From Bacteroidales bacterium (GTDB lineage: Bacteria; Bacteroidota; Bacteroidia; Bacteroidales; Muribaculaceae): a stretch of 63,310 bases of DNA. The translations under genes and the position numbers were made by a program. The notes beneath the pieces are model-generated. The model was not told the DNA's origin, made no database searches, and was given only the letters and a program-made list of their open reading frames with translations. Positions 55,810 through 63,310 of this stretch are shown here, in pieces. The DNA lies in contig JAQXRH010000041.1 in NCBI GenBank assembly GCA_029218425.1, positions 1-63,310 on the forward strand, written 5' to 3'. Position 1 is the first letter of the stretch, and every line of letters begins with the position of its first letter.

Positions 55810-56715
55810 TCACGATTTCCGAAATTCCGACGGCGACATCCCTGTCAGGTGCTTGAAATACTTGCCAAACGCCGATTGGTTGTGGAAATTCAAGTCGTAG
55901 GCTATCTGCTGCACGTTGCGCCCTGAGTAGCGCAGAAGGTTCTTTGCCTCAAGTATCACGTAATGGTCTATCCACTCGGTGGCCGTCCTTCCGGTCGCCT
56001 CTTTGATTATCAGCGACAAGTATTTGGCCGATATGAACAACCGCCCCGCATAATACCCCACCGAACGCTCCTGCCTGAAATGCTCATGCAATAGCGACAT
56101 AAAGTCGCGCACGTAGTATTGCTTGCGGCTGCCATTCTCGCTCTTTTCTGCACCCCCTTCCGATTGCGCTTTCTGCTCCTTTGCTATCGCCATTATCTGG
56201 TAAATCATCCCACTAACCACCGACCGCGATATGTTGCGCGTGTACAACGTCGGCTCGCTGTTGACCGTCGCATTCAGCTCCAACAGGTTGAAATACCCTT
56301 CAAATAGCCGCAATATGTCGCTCGTCAGCTTTATCACAGGCAACGCATCCAAATCTACATCCCTAAAACTCAACGTATTGCTATCCAAACTCAATGCCTT
56401 CAGAAACTCAATGGGCAGATAAAGCGAATAACCTTTCACTGCCGTCGTATGGCCTTGAAATTCTATCATATCGTTAGGCGATAGTACCAATACGCTTCCA
56501 GGCGTCAATACTGTCGTGCGGAAGTTGACGCTCAGTTTGATGCTCCCTACCGTGCACGTAAATATCACCATGCCGTCCACTTTGATTGCCGGTAGCACGG
56601 TCTCTACGTTGCCCGATTCTATTCTGCGTATATAATAGTCGCCATTGCCTATTAATCCCTGCCGACCTTTACCGACATATTCTTCTAACTTGGATAGTGT
56701 TATTACATCTGGCAT
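55810..56715 (-). CDS. AraC-family transcriptional regulator
   Basis: A 301-aa regulator. The C-terminal DNA-binding part contains the two AraC helix-turn-helix segments (YYAGRLFISAKYLSLIIKEATG, then NVQQIAYDLNFHNQSAFGKYFKHLTGMSPSEFRK). The N-terminal part is cupin-like. It is read from a promoter inside a near-perfect palindrome (56723-56769), suggesting autoregulation. The flippase and GH31 genes lie just upstream on the same strand and are candidate targets, but the region between is too short for certainty. Confidence 0.92.
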   Translation of the reverse strand: MPDVITLSKLEEYVGKGRQGLIGNGDYYIRRIESGNVETVLPAIKVDGMVIFTCTVGSIKLSVNFRTTVLTPGSVLVLSPNDMIEFQGHTTAVKGYSLYLPIEFLKALSLDSNTLSFRDVDLDALPVIKLTSDILRLFEGYFNLLELNATVNSEPTLYTRNISRSVVSGMIYQIMAIAKEQKAQSEGGAEKSENGSRKQYYVRDFMSLLHEHFRQERSVGYYAGRLFISAKYLSLIIKEATGRTATEWIDHYVILEAKNLLRYSGRNVQQIAYDLNFHNQSAFGKYFKHLTGMSPSEFRKS

Positions 56716-56722
56716 TTTAGAA

Positions 56723-56769
56723 AAAATTTGGTATTATCGGCGCAAATGTAGCCAATAATACCAAATTTT
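56723..56769. promoter_or_regulatory. Palindrome around the second AraC promoter
   Basis: AAAATTTGGTATTAT (56723-56737) and ATAATACCAAATTTT (56755-56769) are perfect 15-bp arms; one mismatch inside, GGC and GCC continue the pairing. The loop holds TACATTTG (minus, 56750-56743), a perfect -7 box for the AraC gene. It may be a regulator site overlapping the promoter. On the minus strand the right arm is followed by the left arm and then a T-rich run, so it can also act as the terminator of the flippase gene, whose stop is at 56789. Confidence 0.65.
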
Positions 56770-56788
56770 CATAATCCTTTCAATATAT

Positions 56789-57823
56789 TTAACGTATCCG
56801 CGACTGCCGCCTATTGTCGATGGCGATGCACGCAAACGATATCAGCCCGCACACTATGGTGACCACAGTCTGCGCCCCAAGCACCAACGTGGCAAACGAG
56901 TAGCTTTGCGCCGCCGTCAGCGTGTCGGCCATGAAGCACTGTATCCCAAACCCTAATGCCATCTGATACGGACCTATGCCTCCGTTCGACGGTATGGCCA
57001 TCGATAACGATGCCAGCACAAACGACACCAACGCTATCAGCGGTCCATGCATCGACATATACTCGCGCGTCGGAGCAAAGGCCTCAAAGCACAGTATCAT
57101 CTGCAACAGATATGTCCCCCACAGCACTACGGTCAGCAACAGCCACAACCACGCTTTCTTTATCCTGAATATCGACGTGAAGCCCCCCAATAGCGCTCGC
57201 AATTGCGCCTTCAGCTTTATCGCCCACTGCCTGCGCCGGTTCACCCTGAAAAACAGCCACACAAGGGCTATGAACCCCACGATGGCTATATAGGTCATCG
57301 GCGACGACAACAGCCCCCCTATGCTCTCAAACATGTCGGGGTACGTCGATATAAATAAGTCTATTGCACTGCCGGCCAAGATTATCGTAGCAAGCAGCAT
57401 AAGAAACACGGTGGTGGTGTCGGCAAGACGCTCCGACACCATCGACCCAAGCACCGACGCAAACGGCGCTTTCTCCCGCCGCGAAATATACTCGCAACGC
57501 CATAGCTCGCCAAGACGCGGCAACACTAAGTTCACCGCGTAGGTTCCTGCTATGCTGTAGCTCATCACTCTCTGCGGCGGATTCATCCCCAGCGCTTTGA
57601 GCTGGATGCGCCAGCGCAAGCCTCTCACCCAAAAGGTCGTCGCGCCAAGCCCCATAACTACCAATATCAGCGTGAAATCACACTCTTTTACTATGAAGTC
57701 ATACATCTCCGCAAGGTCTATGTCGCGGAATAGCACATAGCACAACCCTACGCTCAGCAGTGTGGGCAGTCCGTATTTGATAAACTTGCTTATTATTCCT
57801 TTGATGTTGGGCTTTGACGTCAT
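56789..57823 (-). CDS. UPF0104/LPG-synthase-type membrane protein
   Basis: A 344-aa protein with about eight membrane segments. FIKYGLPTLLSVGLCYVLF, VMGLGATTFWVRGLRWR, SYSIAGTYAVNLVLPRLGELWRC and AIPSNGGIGPYQMALGF match the flippase-like lysylphosphatidylglycerol synthetase membrane domain family. There is no C-terminal aminoacyl-transferase domain, so it is the membrane part only. It is probably a lipid-linked transporter or modifier. It begins 14 bases after the GH31 stop, so the two are co-transcribed. Confidence 0.85.
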   Translation of the reverse strand: MTSKPNIKGIISKFIKYGLPTLLSVGLCYVLFRDIDLAEMYDFIVKECDFTLILVVMGLGATTFWVRGLRWRIQLKALGMNPPQRVMSYSIAGTYAVNLVLPRLGELWRCEYISRREKAPFASVLGSMVSERLADTTTVFLMLLATIILAGSAIDLFISTYPDMFESIGGLLSSPMTYIAIVGFIALVWLFFRVNRRRQWAIKLKAQLRALLGGFTSIFRIKKAWLWLLLTVVLWGTYLLQMILCFEAFAPTREYMSMHGPLIALVSFVLASLSMAIPSNGGIGPYQMALGFGIQCFMADTLTAAQSYSFATLVLGAQTVVTIVCGLISFACIAIDNRRQSRIR

Positions 57824-57837
57824 CTCTCTTTTCCTAT

Positions 57838-60234
57838 CTATTTGGTTATCACGAGTCTACCTTCTATGCCAGTATCCCATTTCAGCTTTATGGTAACTCG
57901 CTTGGCCGTTGCATCGTATTTGTAAGATGCTTTGCGGCCGTTGTAGGTCACTGCCGACGGACGCGATGCCACGTTGTACACTTCCATGGTGAGCTGCTTC
58001 ACCGGCTCGGGGTTGGCATACGACCATATCCCTTTCTCGGCCTTTAAATCCACAGCAATGGTGCTGTCGCTGGCGTCGCCGGCAAATCTCAGCAATGTGT
58101 ACCTGCCCTCTGCCAAGGTGCTGGGGGTGCTCATATCGTCCTCATAGATATAGCCGGTGCTCTTCCCCGCTGTCGGATAGTAATTTACAGTATATCTGTC
58201 GGTGCGATAGTCGCCCACATTCTTCATCGCGTAGTCGGCCTTCGCTATGAATGACCCGGCTCTCACAAACTTTGGCAACACTGCCAATGGCGACGGATAA
58301 CTGATGGTCTCTCCTCCATGGTATACCTTCCCGGGATTGGTGATATCCATCCATTCTCCCTCGGGGAAGGTGACGTCGCGCTGCGTCGTCCCCTGGGTCA
58401 ACACGGGCGCCACGAGGATGTCGCGGCCCCACAGATACTCGTCGGTGATGCCGTCGAGCGTGGTGTCGGCACTGTTGTAATAGTTGAGCGGGCGCACAAG
58501 CGGCTCGCCGCCATGCGCATTCTCGTAGGCCAACGTGTAGTTGTATGGCAACCACGCATAACGCTCTTTTATCAACGGCAAGATGATATCCTGGTGCTCG
58601 GGGTATTTATACGGCTCTGCATCTTGCTGCGAGTGGGTGCGAAGTATCGGCGAGAAGGTTCCCAGCTGCAACCACCTTACATACAGCTCTGCATCAACTG
58701 GATTTTCGGGGTTGATGGCAAATCCGCCAACATCGTGGCTCATATATCCCATCCCCGACAACCCGGAGTTGAGCATTATCGTAACCTGTGGCTGTAATCC
58801 GCCCCACGACCGCGACACATCGGTCGACCACGGGAACACACTGTACCTCTGCAAGCCTATGGTACCGCCGCGCATCATGGTCATCAACCTCCGCTCGGGA
58901 TACTCTTTCTTGAACATGTCATAGATTATCTTCGACCAGTCGTTGCCGTATAAGTTGTGGTACTGCCGCGCTTTAAGCCCGTTGTAGTGGTACAGGCTGT
59001 CGGGATGCACCTCGGGCTCTCCCAAGTCTCCCCACCATCCACCTACGCCCATCTCCGTAAGCTGATGGTAGCGCTCGGCCAGCCATTCGCACGTCGACGG
59101 ATTGCTCACGTCAAACATCCCGCCGTGGCCTACCCATATCGTCACTTCCCCCGGATTGCCCTGGGCGTCGCGCACGAAATATCCCTTCGGCGCAAGCTCG
59201 TTGTAATTATCGATTGCTCGGCCGTTGCGCAACACGTAGGGCTGCGATATTGCCACCAGGTTCACCCCCTTCTTCTTCAAATCCGATAGCATCTTCACCG
59301 GCGTGGGCCACTGATCTTTATCCCATTCCAATCTCCCCATATCCTGCTCTTTGCCATACCAATACAGGTCAAGTACTATGCCATCCACGGGATAACCGGC
59401 GCGTTGCAAGGTGTCTACTACGCCGCGGGTCTCGGCCTCCGTATGGTAGCCGTACTTCGACGTGATATACCCCAACGACCACAGCGGCGGCAAATCCTGC
59501 CGGCCTGTCAATCGCGTCAGTCGCTTTAGCACGTTGTCTATCCGTGCCTTGCGGTCTTTTCCCGTTACTCCGCTTATGAAGTAGTATGCTATGGGGCGAC
59601 CTGCTTCGCTCGTGTAGGTCAACGGATTGGATGTCGTCAATGTCGCTGCTGCATAGTCGTCAAACACTATCGCATACCCCTTGGAGGAGATGAGTAGCGG
59701 CATGGTGATATTCATCTGCTTGATGCGCGCCTCTCCCGCGGTATATCCGTAATTCTGCTTATTGAACATCACCAACGTGTCCCCGGCAAGATTGAGCGAA
59801 TACCCGCGCTCGCCGGCTCCGTAAAACGACTCGCCCCCCTGGGTAAGCAACGTTATCGTCTCCTTGCCGTCGGCCCCTTTGCGCTCTCCCGAATCGGATA
59901 TGACTATCCCATTGGGGGCGCTGATGGTCACAGCTCCCGTGGCGTTGTCTACCGATGCTATTATCCCGCTCGGCGTGGCTATCACTTTCGACGCGGGCGC
60001 ATTAAACACTTCGGCTCGCGCATCTTCCGTTATCGGCAACAAGGTTTTCGACTCTGCTGTCTCCTCCCCTTCTGCCGTGTTGGTGACTCTGATTATATCC
60101 TCGGTAACGGCGGTAACACTCACTTTGCGCGTGCCATCGCCTGTGGTATTCACGCTGACCTGGTTCTTGTCAGCATTGGCAGGCATTGATATGCCCATTG
60201 CCATGATTAAGGTAAGAAATGTAAGATGACGCAT
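57838..60234 (-). CDS. GH31-family glycoside hydrolase / alpha-glucan transglycosylase
   Basis: A 798-aa secreted enzyme (signal peptide about 1-21) with an N-terminal beta domain, a (beta/alpha)8 barrel and C-terminal beta domains ending in a DUF5110-like region. The barrel has WWGDLGEPE (nucleophile Asp 403), WSTD (acid/base Asp 472, 69 residues later) and SHDVGGF (Asp 501). The GDLGEPE form resembles the oligosaccharide 4-alpha-glucosyltransferase subgroup as much as alpha-glucosidase or xylosidase, so the exact substrate is open. It is co-transcribed with the membrane protein; no SusC/D pair is present, so it is not a typical PUL. Confidence 0.9.
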   Translation of the reverse strand: MRHLTFLTLIMAMGISMPANADKNQVSVNTTGDGTRKVSVTAVTEDIIRVTNTAEGEETAESKTLLPITEDARAEVFNAPASKVIATPSGIIASVDNATGAVTISAPNGIVISDSGERKGADGKETITLLTQGGESFYGAGERGYSLNLAGDTLVMFNKQNYGYTAGEARIKQMNITMPLLISSKGYAIVFDDYAAATLTTSNPLTYTSEAGRPIAYYFISGVTGKDRKARIDNVLKRLTRLTGRQDLPPLWSLGYITSKYGYHTEAETRGVVDTLQRAGYPVDGIVLDLYWYGKEQDMGRLEWDKDQWPTPVKMLSDLKKKGVNLVAISQPYVLRNGRAIDNYNELAPKGYFVRDAQGNPGEVTIWVGHGGMFDVSNPSTCEWLAERYHQLTEMGVGGWWGDLGEPEVHPDSLYHYNGLKARQYHNLYGNDWSKIIYDMFKKEYPERRLMTMMRGGTIGLQRYSVFPWSTDVSRSWGGLQPQVTIMLNSGLSGMGYMSHDVGGFAINPENPVDAELYVRWLQLGTFSPILRTHSQQDAEPYKYPEHQDIILPLIKERYAWLPYNYTLAYENAHGGEPLVRPLNYYNSADTTLDGITDEYLWGRDILVAPVLTQGTTQRDVTFPEGEWMDITNPGKVYHGGETISYPSPLAVLPKFVRAGSFIAKADYAMKNVGDYRTDRYTVNYYPTAGKSTGYIYEDDMSTPSTLAEGRYTLLRFAGDASDSTIAVDLKAEKGIWSYANPEPVKQLTMEVYNVASRPSAVTYNGRKASYKYDATAKRVTIKLKWDTGIEGRLVITK

Positions 60235-60262
60235 ATTTATCTATCTATTTCGCTATTGATTT

Positions 60263-60322
60263 TTGTATCGTTTCTTGTATCGTTTTTTGGCTCAATTTTT
60301 GTATTGATTTATATATCGTTTT
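60263..60322. repeat. Degenerate repeats in the GH31 leader
   Basis: TTGTATCGTTT at 60263-60273 and 60275-60285 is exactly repeated; TTGTATTGATTT (60299-60310) and ATATATCGTTTT (60311-60322) are near copies. On the minus strand these lie in the GH31 leader between the promoter and ATG 60234. Confidence 0.65.
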
Positions 60323-60330
60323 CCATTGCG

Positions 60331-60360
60331 AAAATATACATTTACATTGATATTTCCAAA
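60331..60360 (-). promoter_or_regulatory. Probable promoter of the GH31 gene
   Basis: Minus-strand TATATTTT (60338-60331, one off TAnnTTTG) with TTTG (60360-60357) 18 bases upstream. Transcription would start near 60324, giving a 90-base leader. Confidence 0.4.
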
Positions 60361-60504
60361 TTTTCCCCAATTTTGAGTACCAAATGCACAGCAACCACCC
60401 AACCGCAAAAATCGCCAAAGCCACGCCTCCATCCCCCCACGGCTAAGCGCCATCGATGCCGACGTGGATACGCTGCGCCCCAGCCCATCCCTCCGCCGCC
60501 TTGG

Positions 60505-60600
60505 TCCTATGTAGAGGCTTTAGCCTCGCCCCGCCTCGCCATTCTCTATTCCTCTCGATAAATCCCGATTCCTCTCGATTAATCTCGATTAATCCCAAAT
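60505..60600. repeat. REP-like palindrome and CGATT-type repeats
   Basis: GAGGC TTTA GCCTC (about 60514-60526) is a small perfect hairpin, followed by repeats of TTCCTCTCGATAAATC-type words (about 60549-60595). The stretch 60371-60685 contains no gene I can support, and its CGATT/AATCCC vocabulary is similar to the repeats at 16579-16671. A dispersed short element is possible. Confidence 0.5.
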
Positions 60601-60685
60601 TTTTCGCCATACTCACTCCCCTCGCCCCCACCCACGAATTAATATTTTTTATAATATAATAATGATTTAATCAAATGTTAATTGC

Positions 60686-60693
60686 TACCTTTG
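60686..60693 (+). promoter_or_regulatory. -7 box of the FKBP operon
   Basis: TACCTTTG fits TAnnTTTG and is 32 bases before ATG 60725, giving a leader of about 25 bases. No strong -33 box is visible. Confidence 0.55.
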
Positions 60694-60724
60694 TGGCGCA
60701 ATTTTCGTTTTTAACCGTTCTTTT

Positions 60725-61351
60725 ATGGATAATATGCAATTAGATAAGATTTCCTACGCCCTCGGCCTGAGCATGGGCAACAATTTCAAAGCTTCTGGTA
60801 TCAACGACATCAACATCAACGACTTCGCCGATGGCGTGGCCGCCGTGTTCGCCGGCGCAAAACCCAAAATGACCTACGACGAAGCTAAAGTCGTAATCCG
60901 CGAATTCTTCTCCGAAATGGAAGCCCGACAGAAACAGGAAGCTGCCAAGCTCGCCGATATCAACGCTAAAGCAGGCAAGGATTTCCTCGCTGAAAACGCC
61001 AAACGTCCCGAAGTCCTCACAACCGCTTCCGGCCTCCAATACGAAATCATCAAGGACGGCGACGGCGCTCAACCTTCGCCCAACGACCAAGTCGAAGTGC
61101 ACTACACCGGAAAACTTATCGACGGCACTGTATTCGACTCTTCCGAAGAACGGGGCGTACCCGCTACTTTCGGCGTCACTCAGGTTATCCCGGGCTGGGT
61201 CGAAGCTCTTCAACTCATGAAAGCGGGCTCGCGTTGGCGCCTCTACATCCCCTCCGACCTCGCCTACGGCCCTAACGGCGCCGGTGGCATCATTGGCCCT
61301 AACGCTACTCTCATCTTCGACGTTGAGCTCCTTAAAGTCATTGGTAAATAA
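60725..61351 (+). CDS. FKBP-type prolyl isomerase, cytosolic
   Basis: A 208-aa protein with an FKBP-N dimerisation segment (about residues 1-95, starting LDKISYALGLSMGNNFK) and an FKBP domain (about 118-206) with VEVHYTGKLIDGTVFDSS, VIPGWVEALQLMKAGSRWRLYIPSDLAYG and FDVELLKV. The active-site residues, including the central Trp (PGW), are intact, so it should be catalytically active. It has no signal peptide. First of three tandem FKBP genes (gaps of 9 and 31 bases). Confidence 0.93.
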   Translation: MDNMQLDKISYALGLSMGNNFKASGINDININDFADGVAAVFAGAKPKMTYDEAKVVIREFFSEMEARQKQEAAKLADINAKAGKDFLAENAKRPEVLTTASGLQYEIIKDGDGAQPSPNDQVEVHYTGKLIDGTVFDSSEERGVPATFGVTQVIPGWVEALQLMKAGSRWRLYIPSDLAYGPNGAGGIIGPNATLIFDVELLKVIGK

Positions 61352-61360
61352 CCGTTTACC

Positions 61361-62179
61361 ATGAACGCTTTCCTCAAATTCGGCTCCGCAGCTCTCGCTG
61401 CTCTTTGCTTGACGCCCTCTTCCCATGCTGCCGACACTACGACGGCTTCGCCCGACTCTACCTCGGTAGCCATGGCTACAATAGTCGCCCAATTCGTCAA
61501 ACCGGCTATCCAGCAGCAATATCAAGCCGACTCTCTGGCTCAAATAGCATGCATCGACGGCATCACCGCGGCTTTCAACCTCTCCCCCTCCGAAAAGGCC
61601 TTCCATAACGGCATCTCGCAAGGCTCTGAAATCCTCTCCAACCTCAATAAAATGCGCGCCGACGGCTACGATATCGACTTCGATGCGTTTATCGCCGCTT
61701 TCCGCAATATCCTCATCGGCAACCAGCCCGCTATCGGCATCGACGACGCTAAAAAATACATGGACGCCCTCTCGCAACGTTTGACGCAGTCTAAACGCGA
61801 CTCGCAACAAGCTTTCATCGACGCCCAAGCCGCTCGACAAGGTGTCCGCCGCCTCCCTTCCGGTCTCCTTTTCGAAGTCATCTCCGAAGGCTCTGGCGAT
61901 TGCCCTAATATCGACGACACTGTCGAAGTCAAATACTCCGGTCGGCTCGCCGACGGCTCTGTCTTCGACGCTTCCCCCGACGATTCTACTGTCAAATTCC
62001 CCATCAAAGGCCTCATCAAAGGCTTCTCCGAAGGCCTCTTGCTGATGCGGCCGGGCGGCTCCTACCGTCTCATAATCCCCGCCGAAATCGGCTACGGCGA
62101 CCGCGGCGCCGGAGATATTATACCCCCGGGAGCTGCCCTCGATTTCTCCGTCTCTCTCGTCTCTATCGTGAAAAAATAA
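61361..62179 (+). CDS. FKBP-type prolyl isomerase, exported, diverged
   Basis: A 272-aa protein with a signal peptide (about residues 1-23), an FKBP-N-like helical region (about 40-160) and a C-terminal FKBP domain with VEVKYSGRLADGSVFDAS and LIKGFSEGLLLMRPGGSYRLIIPAEIGYG. The active-site Trp is replaced by Phe (KGF), as in the third gene, so activity may be reduced or specialised for chaperoning. It is 9 bases after the first FKBP gene. Confidence 0.9.
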   Translation: MNAFLKFGSAALAALCLTPSSHAADTTTASPDSTSVAMATIVAQFVKPAIQQQYQADSLAQIACIDGITAAFNLSPSEKAFHNGISQGSEILSNLNKMRADGYDIDFDAFIAAFRNILIGNQPAIGIDDAKKYMDALSQRLTQSKRDSQQAFIDAQAARQGVRRLPSGLLFEVISEGSGDCPNIDDTVEVKYSGRLADGSVFDASPDDSTVKFPIKGLIKGFSEGLLLMRPGGSYRLIIPAEIGYGDRGAGDIIPPGAALDFSVSLVSIVKK

Positions 62180-62210
62180 ATTTAATATTTCTATAAAACA
62201 CCTATTCAAA

Positions 62211-63152
62211 ATGAAAAAAGTATTGTCCGCCGTATGCGCTACGGCTCTCTTGCTCGCCTCTGCTTGTAGCAGCGACAAAAAAACTGACAACTCCAATTTC
62301 TCTGCCGAAGAAATCGCCCTCGGCGACTCTCTGACAATCTCATTCGGCCATATGCAAGCCGCTCAATCTGCTATGCAGTTCAACCGCTACAAAATGATGA
62401 TGACCGAGGACCAAATCAAAAACTTCGACAAAAATCAATTCATCAAAGGTCTCGAACTTATCCTCTCTACCGACACTGCAAACATCGCTTTCCTCAACGG
62501 CGTTCAGCAAGGTTTGCAGATGTACGGCATCTTCATGGACAAAAACCTCGGCGTGCCTGTCGACGCTAAACAGCTCATCAAAGCTTTCGCCGATGTCTAC
62601 AACACCGACTCTATCTCGCAAGAACAAGCCATGACCTTTAGCGCCGATTTCGACGCTATCCTCACTAAGGTACGCGCTAACGCTGAAGCTAAAGCCGAAG
62701 CCGCTGCCCGCGAAACTCCCGAAGCTAAGGAAAACATCGCTAAAGGCGAAAAATACATCAGCGACCGCATCGCCGAAGGTTTCCAGAAAACCAAAAGCGG
62801 CGTAGCCTACAAAATCAACAACCCCGGCGAAGGCCGTAAGGTCACCGAAGACGACGTCGTGAAAATGACATACGTCGGCAAACACCTCAACGGCGACATC
62901 TTCGACCAAACCGTTGGCGACGCGCCCACTCAATCTGCCGTAGCAAGCCTCGTCCCCGGTTTCCGCGAAGGCCTCTGCCTCTTGGCTAAAGGCGGCTCGG
63001 CTACTATCGTCATTCCCGCCGATTTGGCCTACGGCGCCAAAGAACGCGGCCCCATCAAACCGATGGAAACTCTCGTGTTTGAAATCACTGTCAACGACAT
63101 CGTTGAAAAAGAAGCTCCTGCCGACGTTGCTCCCGCTACCCCCGGCAAATAA
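62211..63152 (+). CDS. FKBP-type prolyl isomerase lipoprotein, diverged
   Basis: A 313-aa protein with a lipobox (LLASAC, Cys 19), a helical FKBP-N region (about residues 30-175) and an FKBP domain (about 195-300) with VVKMTYVGKHLNGDIFDQT and LVPGFREGLCLLAKGGSATIVIPADLAYG. It also lacks the central Trp (PGF) and has other changes in the active-site loop (TQSAVASLVPGF), so catalysis is doubtful. Likely anchored on the periplasmic side and a folding factor. Low-complexity Ala/Pro end. It ends 18 bases before a classic terminator. Confidence 0.9.
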   Translation: MKKVLSAVCATALLLASACSSDKKTDNSNFSAEEIALGDSLTISFGHMQAAQSAMQFNRYKMMMTEDQIKNFDKNQFIKGLELILSTDTANIAFLNGVQQGLQMYGIFMDKNLGVPVDAKQLIKAFADVYNTDSISQEQAMTFSADFDAILTKVRANAEAKAEAAARETPEAKENIAKGEKYISDRIAEGFQKTKSGVAYKINNPGEGRKVTEDDVVKMTYVGKHLNGDIFDQTVGDAPTQSAVASLVPGFREGLCLLAKGGSATIVIPADLAYGAKERGPIKPMETLVFEITVNDIVEKEAPADVAPATPGK

Positions 63153-63169
63153 TCCTCATCATCCCACAC

Positions 63170-63205
63170 AAGAGGCTGTGTCAAAATTGGCGCAGCCTCT
63201 TTTTT
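63170..63205 (+). terminator. Rho-independent terminator of the FKBP operon
   Basis: AAGAGGCTG (63170-63178) and CAGCCTCTT (63193-63201) form a 9-bp stem with a 14-base loop, followed directly by a T-run (63200-63205). This is a textbook intrinsic terminator. Confidence 0.9.
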
Positions 63206-63227
63206 GCAATATGTTGAAAAATATAAA

Positions 63228-63261
63228 ACAAAGCCCTGACTTTCACAAGCCGGGGCTTTGT
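63228..63261. other. Second hairpin before the next promoter
   Basis: ACAAAGCCC (63228-63236) and GGGCTTTGT (63253-63261) form a perfect 9-bp stem with a 16-base loop. Its right arm overlaps the -33 element of the promoter at 63257-63287, so it could be a regulatory site or a backup terminator. Confidence 0.5.
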
Positions 63262-63287
63262 CATGTCAAAAAGTTTTTGTAACTTTA
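63257..63287 (+). promoter_or_regulatory. Promoter of a gene beyond the window
   Basis: TTTG (63257-63260), 19 bases, then TAACTTTA (63280-63287), the same pair of boxes as the dcw promoter at 35465-35496. The gene it serves is outside the window. Confidence 0.5.
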
Positions 63288-63310
63288 TGACAAATAACAA
63301 ATAAATGTAC

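Noticed and set aside
60740-62296. 518-codon minus-strand frame across two FKBP genes
   Set aside because: Val/Glu/Asp-rich composition typical of a complementary shadow; both FKBP frames are clearly real.
1-63310. tRNA, rRNA, insertion sequences or prophage genes
   Set aside because: No tRNA-like cloverleaf ending, rRNA core, transposase or integrase frame was seen in the intergenic regions.

Overview
The window looks like a chromosomal segment of a Bacteroidales bacterium, most plausibly Muribaculaceae or a close relative. The grounds are Bacteroidetes-type promoters (-7 box TAnnTTTG, sometimes with a -33 TTG/TTTG), a dcw cluster in Bacteroidota order, PorX and a PorW/SprE-like lipoprotein of the type IX secretion system (T9SS), gldE-gldD, DUF2851, DUF3467 and DUF2723 proteins, a long MraY and many Bacteroidetes lipoboxes. 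Codons favour C in third position. I see no rRNA, tRNA, CRISPR array, insertion sequence or prophage. The family-level assignment is inference from gene content.

Layout. (1) 1-374: a possible small transcription unit on the minus strand, with promoter, structured leader, a 20-codon ORF and a strong terminator. (2) 453-1712: DUF2851 gene, convergent with a minus-strand run (10815 to 1789) of LMW tyrosine phosphatase, DUF5715 lipoprotein, AsmA-like protein, two HAD phosphatases, aroB and a sensor kinase. (3) 16543-11213, minus: DUF2723 membrane protein, polysaccharide deacetylase, queG. (4) 16942-20889, plus: a redox/detoxification operon (alpha/beta hydrolase, FMN reductase, a carboxymuconolactone decarboxylase-cupin gene split by an in-frame amber codon, flavodoxin lipoprotein, AraC regulator). 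(5) 21180-23896: gldE-gldD-phosphopantetheinyl transferase. (6) 24050-26353: malic enzyme. (7) 26695-33707: porW-like gene, porX, tsaE, birA, trmD. (8) 35077-33722, minus: MATE exporter. (9) 35566-51320: dcw cluster rsmH-ftsL-ftsI-murE-mraY-murD-ftsW-murG-murC-ftsQ-ftsA-ftsZ, with no mraZ in front. (10) 55556-51408, minus: DUF3467, cysS, a carboxynorspermidine/saccharopine dehydrogenase-like enzyme, a TonB-like protein and a coupled 46-aa membrane peptide. (11) 60234-55810, minus: GH31 enzyme, UPF0104 membrane protein, AraC regulator behind a near-perfect palindrome. (12) 60725-63152: three FKBP-type prolyl isomerases ending in a classic terminator.

How the parts work together. The dcw block makes UDP-MurNAc-pentapeptide and lipid II (MurC-G, MraY) and builds the septum (FtsZ, A, Q, L, I, W); the DNPR motif in MurE predicts meso-diaminopimelate. 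PorW and PorX side by side join a T9SS lipoprotein to the T9SS response regulator. AsmA-like protein, DUF5715 (a predicted zinc peptidase-like lipoprotein), deacetylase and DUF2723 protein all point to the cell envelope.

The least conventional material is small or non-coding: the 20-aa and 46-aa ORFs, a leader motif shared by positions 266-282 and 10871-10887, the palindrome around the second AraC promoter, the amber-split gene, and a recurring pattern of short degenerate direct repeats between genes. The rest is conserved Bacteroidales housekeeping. Positions, motifs and frames were read by eye; no homology search was possible.
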